Positions 43,340 through 47,206 of a stretch of 47,206 nucleotides of DNA are shown here, piece by piece. Each line of letters begins with the position of its first letter. Within the stretch, counting starts at the first letter, position 1. Below the pieces are notes generated by a model, which was not told the origin of the DNA, searched no databases, and was given only the letters and a program-made list of their open reading frames with translations. The stretch covers positions 1-47,206 of the forward strand of contig SCTM01000078.1 in the NCBI GenBank assembly GCA_004297485.1. Direction: 5' to 3'. The DNA comes from Rhodospirillaceae bacterium. GTDB lineage: Bacteria > Pseudomonadota > Alphaproteobacteria > Rhodospirillales > Rhodospirillaceae. Both the position numbers and the translations under genes were made by a program.

Positions 43340-43950
43340 TCCATAAGAGCATGATGAACCGTAACGGCATCTTGAACGCCTTCATTCTGTCGGCGTTGTT
43401 TACGCTGGCAAGCGGGCCGGTGATGGAGGCCGTCGCTGATCCGGTGGCGGCGCTCGTGCTGGCGGAGCAGACCGCGATTCCGGTCGACGCATCCTCGGTC
43501 GATGTGCGGATCACCGATACATCGCCCCGCGACTATCCCTATGTCGGGTCGCGGGCGCCGATTCCTTACGATCAGGCGATCCGCGCTTGGGCGGCACAGC
43601 GGTTCACTTTGACCGGCCAGAGTGTCAACGCCCTGCGGGTGACGTTACGTCAGGGAACAATCACTGAAAAACTGCTTCCCATCACTACGGGAATATCCGG
43701 GTGGTTCAAGAAGGAGCAGGGAGCTGAGTATCAGGGAACCCTTGATGTCGAGATTGCCGTGGTCGGCCCCAATGGGAACGTCCTCGGCACCGCCGACGCG
43801 AAATCCTGGGCGAGTGAATCGGTGGTGGAGAACGCCACCCAGGCCGATAAGGAAAAAGCCTGGATGAACGTGACCAAGACCACGTTCGACAATTTGGATC
43901 GCGATATCATCCCCACCATGCGCAAGACGATGGCGGCCTACTTGCGTTGA
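43336..43950 (+). CDS. Exported protein of unknown function following hslO
   Basis: A 204-residue protein with an N-terminal signal sequence (NAFILSALFTLASGPVMEAVA, likely cleaved near AVA-DP at about 35). No lipobox. The mature part is beta-rich with segments VDVRITDTSPRDYPYVGSRAP, ALRVTLRQGTITEKLLPIT and EYQGTLDVEIAVVGPNGNVLG, then a helical C terminus. I cannot assign a family. Its ATG overlaps the hslO stop (ATGA), so it is co-translated with it; a periplasmic role linked to stress or metal handling is only a guess. Confidence 0.8.
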   Translation: MIHKSMMNRNGILNAFILSALFTLASGPVMEAVADPVAALVLAEQTAIPVDASSVDVRITDTSPRDYPYVGSRAPIPYDQAIRAWAAQRFTLTGQSVNALRVTLRQGTITEKLLPITTGISGWFKKEQGAEYQGTLDVEIAVVGPNGNVLGTADAKSWASESVVENATQADKEKAWMNVTKTTFDNLDRDIIPTMRKTMAAYLR

Positions 43951-43977
43951 GCCGTTCGACCGTCCGCGAGAACGCGG

Positions 43978-44616
43978 TCAGTGCTTGCCGATAAAGGCGA
44001 GGAACTCGCGCCGGGTGGACGAATCATCGCGGAAGGCGCCGAGCATGGTCGATGTTGTCATCGATACGCCCGGCTTGTGCACGCCGCGGCTGGTCATGCA
44101 CTCGTGGGCGGCTTCGATGACGACCGCGACGCCCTTCGGCTTGAGAATGTCATTGATGGCGTTCGCAATCTGGACCGTCATCTTTTCCTGAATCTGGAGC
44201 CGCTTGGCATAGGCCTCGACGACGCGCGCGAGCTTTGAAATGCCGACCACGCGACTATCGGGCAGATAGGCGACATGGGCTATGCCGATGATGGGGACCA
44301 TGTGGTGTTCGCAGTGGCTTTCGAAGGGGATGTCCTTCAGCAGGACCATCTCATCGTAGCCGTCGGTTTCCTCGAACGTGGTACGCAGAATCGCCTCAGG
44401 GTCCTGATCGTACCCTGCATAGAACTCTTCATAGGATCTGACGACGCGATCGGGAGTGCCAACCAAACCCTCCCGGGCGGGGTCGTCGCCGGCCCAGCGG
44501 ATCAACGTGCGGACGGCTTCCTCGGCCTGGGCCCGGGTCGGCCGCGCGACGTTGCCCTGTCGTTCGCCGTGGTCCCGCACAATTGACGGTGCTCGGAGCG
44601 GGTTGGGGGGATTCAT
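43978..44616 (-). CDS. folE: GTP cyclohydrolase I (type IA)
   Basis: A 212-residue enzyme making 7,8-dihydroneopterin triphosphate for folate (and queuosine-type) synthesis. The zinc ligands are Cys102 and His105 in HCEHHMVP and Cys173 in [27 protein letters not shown] and [11 protein letters not shown] are conserved active-site segments. The first 25 residues are variable. It is preceded by AAGG. It is convergent with the exported-protein gene (27 bp). Confidence 0.97.
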   Translation of the reverse strand: MNPPNPLRAPSIVRDHGERQGNVARPTRAQAEEAVRTLIRWAGDDPAREGLVGTPDRVVRSYEEFYAGYDQDPEAILRTTFEETDGYDEMVLLKDIPFESHCEHHMVPIIGIAHVAYLPDSRVVGISKLARVVEAYAKRLQIQEKMTVQIANAINDILKPKGVAVVIEAAHECMTSRGVHKPGVSMTTSTMLGAFRDDSSTRREFLAFIGKH

Positions 44617-44715
44617 GGCCTAACCTTTCGTTTGTACGCGTATCTGCGGCTCTGCCTCGGCGCCACTCTCGGACGTTGCCTGACGCGATCTATGGCGGCG
44701 GCGCTCATAACGGCA

Positions 44716-44721
44716 ATTATA
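44716..44721 (-). promoter_or_regulatory. Candidate -10 element for folE
   Basis: The minus strand reads TATAAT exactly, 100 bp upstream of the folE start. The -35 region at 17 bp is TTATGG, a poor match. The position is plausible for a folE promoter. Confidence 0.35.
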
Positions 44722-44761
44722 GCCCGGCCACCCAATCTCCATAACATTTTAGAGAAACTGC

Positions 44762-45154
44762 CTAGTTGATGGCCCCGGTATCATAGGGGCTATCCAGAGA
44801 AAATGCTGGAATTTCAACGTTAAAGCGATCGCCACCGACGATGGTCATTTCGTAGGAGCCGACCATAATTCCCGACGGCGTGGTCAGGGGACAACCGCTG
44901 GTGTACTCGAAAGACTCGCCCGGCTTAAGGACCGGCTGCTCGCCGACCACCCCTGGGCCGCGGACTTCCTGCAACCGGCCCAGCTTGTCGGTGATCCGCC
45001 AATAGCGGTTCAAAAGCTGCACCGTCTCATCCCCTTGATTCTCAATATTGACCCGGTACGCCCACACAAACCGGTCTTCATCGGGGGAGGATTGTTCTTC
45101 CAAATAAAAGGGCCGTACCGAAATGCAGATATCGTGGGTTACCTTCTCATACAT
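44762..45154 (-). CDS. apaG: ApaG family protein
   Basis: A 130-residue beta-sandwich protein of the ApaG/DUF525 family ([21 protein letters not shown] region, [39 protein letters not shown]). Normal length. ApaG is tied to Co2+/Mg2+ resistance in enterics, but its molecular role is unknown; the fold is shared with F-box-associated domains. It follows metZ on the same strand, separated by a 102-bp gap that holds a palindromic repeat. Confidence 0.94.
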   Translation of the reverse strand: MYEKVTHDICISVRPFYLEEQSSPDEDRFVWAYRVNIENQGDETVQLLNRYWRITDKLGRLQEVRGPGVVGEQPVLKPGESFEYTSGCPLTTPSGIMVGSYEMTIVGGDRFNVEIPAFSLDSPYDTGAIN

Positions 45155-45205
45155 GAGCGCGCGGCCTCAAAAACAGTTTCGTAGGAAGCATAACCCGGAG
45201 GCCTA

Positions 45206-45250
45206 GAGCACGTCCCGGAAAAGTGAGAACCGGCTTTCCGGAACGTGCGG
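45206..45250. repeat. Alphaproteobacterial-type palindromic repeat between metZ and apaG
   Basis: GCACGTCCCGGAAAAGTGAG and CGGCTTTCCGGAACGTGC form the two arms of an interrupted palindrome of about 45 bp. The GGAAAAGTG-GAACCGG centre resembles short palindromic elements very common between genes in Rhizobiales and relatives. It is unrelated to the CTAGTGG family above. It lies just past the metZ stop and may also act as a transcript end. Confidence 0.65.
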
Positions 45251-45256
45251 CATTTA

Positions 45257-46450
45257 TCAAGCCCGAAGCGCCTGGGCAATGTCGGCGGTAAGGTCTTCGA
45301 CGTTCTCAAGCCCCACTGAAAGCCGGACGAAGCTGTCGGTGATTCCAACCTCTGCACGTGCTTCCGGCGTCAAGCGCTGGTGGGTGGTGGTGGCCGGGTG
45401 ACAGATCAGGCTTTTGGCATCGCCAAGATTGTTCGAGATGTCGATAAGCTTCAAGTTGTTCAAGAACCGGAAAGCACCGGCTTTGCCGCCAGCCACCTCG
45501 AAGGCAACCACTGATCCGCCCGCGGACATCTGCGCCATGGCGAGTGTGTGCTGGGGATGGCTGGTCAATCCCGGATAGAGCAATCGCTTAATTTCGGGCC
45601 GCTCTTCAAGCGCGTGTGCGATCTTCAGCGCATTCTCGCAATGACGCGCGACGCGCAGATCGAGGGTCTCAAGTCCTTTCAGCAGAACCCAGGCATTGAA
45701 GGGCGACAAGCTTGGCCCCGTGTGGCGTAGAAACGGCGTGAGCTTTTCCGTGATGAACGTCTTGGTTCCCAGGACAGCGCCGCCAAGGCACCGGCCCTGG
45801 CCGTCGATATGTTTCGTCGCCGAGTAGACAACAACATCCGCGCCGAACTCCAACGGCTTTTGCAACACCGGCGTGGCGAAGACGTTGTCGACCACAACGA
45901 CCGCTCCGGCTTTACGGGCAAGGGCGCAAACGGCCTTAAGATCGATCACCTCCAGGCCCGGATTTGAAGGCGATTCAACAAACACGGCTGTGGCCGGACG
46001 CGATAAGGCCTCGCGCCAGCGTTCAATATCCCGACCGTCGACGAAATCGACCTTGATACCGAAGCGCGGCAGCAGCTCGGCGCAGATATATTGGCAGGAG
46101 CCGAACAGCGCCCGCGAGGCCACCAGCCTGTCTCCGGCCTTCAGCTGGCAGGCCAGACTGGCGAAGACCGCTGCCATTCCGCTGGCCGTGGCGCGGCAGT
46201 CTTCCGCGCCCTCAATGAGGGTGAGGCGCTTTTCAAACATCTCCACCGTTGGATTCCTGAAGCGCGAATAGACGAAGCGATCCTTCTCGCCGTTGAAGGA
46301 CTGTTCAGCTTCTTCCGCACTCTCGTATACGTACCCCGAGGTCATGAAGATGGCCTCGTTGGTTTCGCAGAACTCGCTCCGGGTGGTGGCGCCGCGCACC
46401 ATGCGGGTCTGTAATCCCCAATTTCGCTGTGCTTCCAGGTCGATGGCCAT
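45257..46450 (-). CDS. metZ: O-succinylhomoserine sulfhydrylase
   Basis: A 397-residue PLP enzyme of the Cys/Met metabolism family that joins sulfide and O-succinylhomoserine to homocysteine. The PLP lysine is Lys213 in VYSATKHIDGQG; FVESPSNPGLEVID and SRFRNPT are typical. The choice of MetZ over MetB/MetY rests on the alphaproteobacterial sequence pattern (ALRATGMAAVF-like SGMAAVFASLA) and on the SAM-II leader. ATG 46450 follows AAAGGA. It is controlled by the riboswitch and terminator immediately upstream. Confidence 0.92.
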   Translation of the reverse strand: MAIDLEAQRNWGLQTRMVRGATTRSEFCETNEAIFMTSGYVYESAEEAEQSFNGEKDRFVYSRFRNPTVEMFEKRLTLIEGAEDCRATASGMAAVFASLACQLKAGDRLVASRALFGSCQYICAELLPRFGIKVDFVDGRDIERWREALSRPATAVFVESPSNPGLEVIDLKAVCALARKAGAVVVVDNVFATPVLQKPLEFGADVVVYSATKHIDGQGRCLGGAVLGTKTFITEKLTPFLRHTGPSLSPFNAWVLLKGLETLDLRVARHCENALKIAHALEERPEIKRLLYPGLTSHPQHTLAMAQMSAGGSVVAFEVAGGKAGAFRFLNNLKLIDISNNLGDAKSLICHPATTTHQRLTPEARAEVGITDSFVRLSVGLENVEDLTADIAQALRA

Positions 46451-46479
46451 GTTTGCATCCTTTAGCTCGCCGGGCATAG

Positions 46480-46510
46480 AAAAAGCCCCCGACCGGATCC
46501 GGCGGGGGCT
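46480..46510 (-). terminator. Intrinsic terminator in the metZ leader
   Basis: On the minus strand, AGCCCCCG pairs with CGGGGGCT (8 bp, 46503-46510 with 46484-46491) around an 11-nt loop, followed by TTTTTC. It lies between the SAM-II aptamer and the metZ start, so it is the likely expression platform. GGGC just upstream could pair with the first arm to make an antiterminator; that part is inference. Confidence 0.8.
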
Positions 46511-46518
46511 CGTGCCCT

Positions 46519-46573
46519 CGACCTTTTAGCGGTTTTTAACGTGGCCGCAATCCGGTCTCAAATCACCACGGAC
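46519..46573 (-). promoter_or_regulatory. SAM-II (SAM_alpha) riboswitch of metZ
   Basis: On the minus strand the SAM-II consensus is present: CGTGGTGATTTG (from 46570), CCGGATTGCGGCCACGT and CGCTAAAAGG. The P1 stem is CGTGG (46566-46570) with CCACG (46540-46544), and the H-type pseudoknot segment GCTAAAAGG follows. SAM-II aptamers occur mainly in alphaproteobacteria ahead of metA, metX and metZ and repress on S-adenosylmethionine binding. The terminator sits 9 nt downstream and the gene start 69 nt downstream. Confidence 0.93.
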
Positions 46574-46602
46574 TATTTTCCTACCCCTAAGCCGCGGCGC
46601 GG

Positions 46603-47206
46603 TCAAGGGAGCGATTTGCCTTTCGGAGGGCAATATTTGTCGAAGAGTTTTACGTACTTCGCACGCTCAGGATCATCGACGACCAGTGAACCGTCGGGAT
46701 TCCGGTTCATGTGAAAGAATTTATTCTTTCCGGAATTACACCACACGATGCCGTCGTCCCGGTAATCGTAGTCGATGGCGCGATCGTCGAGAAAGGCGAG
46801 GGTCGGTGCGCGCCCTTCGTCATTCAAGTACTCGAACACGCCGTACATGGCCAGCTGATCGATACCCCACCGCAGGCTATTCCGCTGATAGAAATGCGCG
46901 ATATATGCGGCAATCAGCCGAAAATAGAGGACGCTGGGTGGTGTGGGCGTGGCTGCGACGATGCAGGCGTTAAACTGGTTCCATACTTCGAAACGTCCGG
47001 CACGAATCCGTAGCGCCGCATCCTTGTCACCGAGGACACGATACATTTCCCGCGGATCGCGATTGAACAGCGCATCAACATCCATCAACCACAGGGTCCG
47101 GTTGTATCGCTTCAGATGTTGGTAGTAACGGATAAATCTGATCGCGTGATAATAAGCGCGCGCCGCGCCTGTGCCGTGTTGTTTCTGCACATCCGGACGC
47201 TCCGCC
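46603..47206 (-). CDS. Glycosyltransferase-like protein, N terminus beyond window edge
   Basis: About 200 C-terminal residues are visible; the reading frame is still open at 47206, so the start lies outside. The segment TLWLMDVDALFNRDPREMY carries a DxD motif (DVD) after a hydrophobic strand, as in GT-A nucleotide-sugar transferases, and VWNQFNACIVAATPTPP plus WGIDQLAMYGVFEYL fit the acceptor-side half of that fold (strand-loop with an Asp and Gln pair). It therefore probably transfers a sugar, but no family was firmly recognised. A GTG at 47190 is inside the frame and need not be the start. It stops 30 bp from the metZ leader. Confidence 0.6.
   Translation of the reverse strand, partial: AERPDVQKQHGTGAARAYYHAIRFIRYYQHLKRYNRTLWLMDVDALFNRDPREMYRVLGDKDAALRIRAGRFEVWNQFNACIVAATPTPPSVLYFRLIAAYIAHFYQRNSLRWGIDQLAMYGVFEYLNDEGRAPTLAFLDDRAIDYDYRDDGIVWCNSGKNKFFHMNRNPDGSLVVDDPERAKYVKLFDKYCPPKGKSLP

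Overview
The window looks like a chromosomal stretch from a GC-rich alphaproteobacterium, most likely of the Rhodospirillales type. The evidence is gene content and order: an MJ0042 zinc-ribbon gene divergent from ftsE-ftsX-ydcF-plsC; argH-lptM-lysA followed by a TIGR02302/DUF4175 gene; argD-argF-hslO; a class II (B12-dependent) ribonucleotide reductase; a SAM-II riboswitch in front of metZ; and short palindromic intergenic repeats. The genus cannot be read from the sequence alone.

Layout. 1-1860: a tyrosine integrase beside the 3' end of tRNA-Glu(CTC), the usual edge of an integrated element that would extend left out of the window. 2.1-6.8 kb: an uncharacterised five-gene set (VOC protein, LLM flavin/F420 oxidoreductase, sulfotransferase, DUF1214 protein, SDR with an altered active site). 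7.0-11.8 kb: Kef-type antiporter, cysE, an Lrp/AsnC regulator and a CHAD protein. 12.0-17.4 kb: nrdJ, then the ftsE-ftsX-ydcF-plsC operon (minus strand). 17.5-20.1 kb: a very long, repeat-filled zinc-ribbon membrane protein. 20.1-25.4 kb: argH-lptM-lysA-TIGR02302. 25.5-28.6 kb: a TlpA-like thioredoxin, a PAP2 phosphatase and an ArnT-like glycosyltransferase. 28.7-32.2 kb: cobalamin adenosyltransferase, etfB, etfA and a 3-hydroxyacyl-CoA dehydrogenase. 32.4-34.8 kb: lptG, a second PAP2 phosphatase and an unknown gene. 35.1-39.0 kb: a type III polyketide synthase with an ICMT-like methyltransferase, then a DHA2 efflux pump and recX on the other strand. 39.2-44.0 kb: an ABC-2 permease, argD, argF, hslO and a secreted protein of unknown function. 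44.0-47.2 kb: folE, apaG, metZ with its SAM-II leader, and the C-terminal part of a glycosyltransferase-like protein cut by the window edge.

How the genes fit together. Much of the window is housekeeping: amino-acid synthesis (Cys, Met, Lys, Arg), deoxynucleotide synthesis, division, envelope lipid and LPS work, beta-oxidation electron transfer, redox and folate chemistry. NrdJ and the cobalamin adenosyltransferase share dependence on adenosylcobalamin. Two PAP2 phosphatases, an ArnT-like transferase and LptG suggest lipid A or undecaprenyl-phosphate chemistry. The parts that go beyond routine are the five-gene 2-7 kb set, the PKS-methyltransferase pair, the repeat-expanded zinc-ribbon protein, and a family of roughly 70-bp palindromic elements with CTAGTGG ends (three good copies and one apparent remnant).
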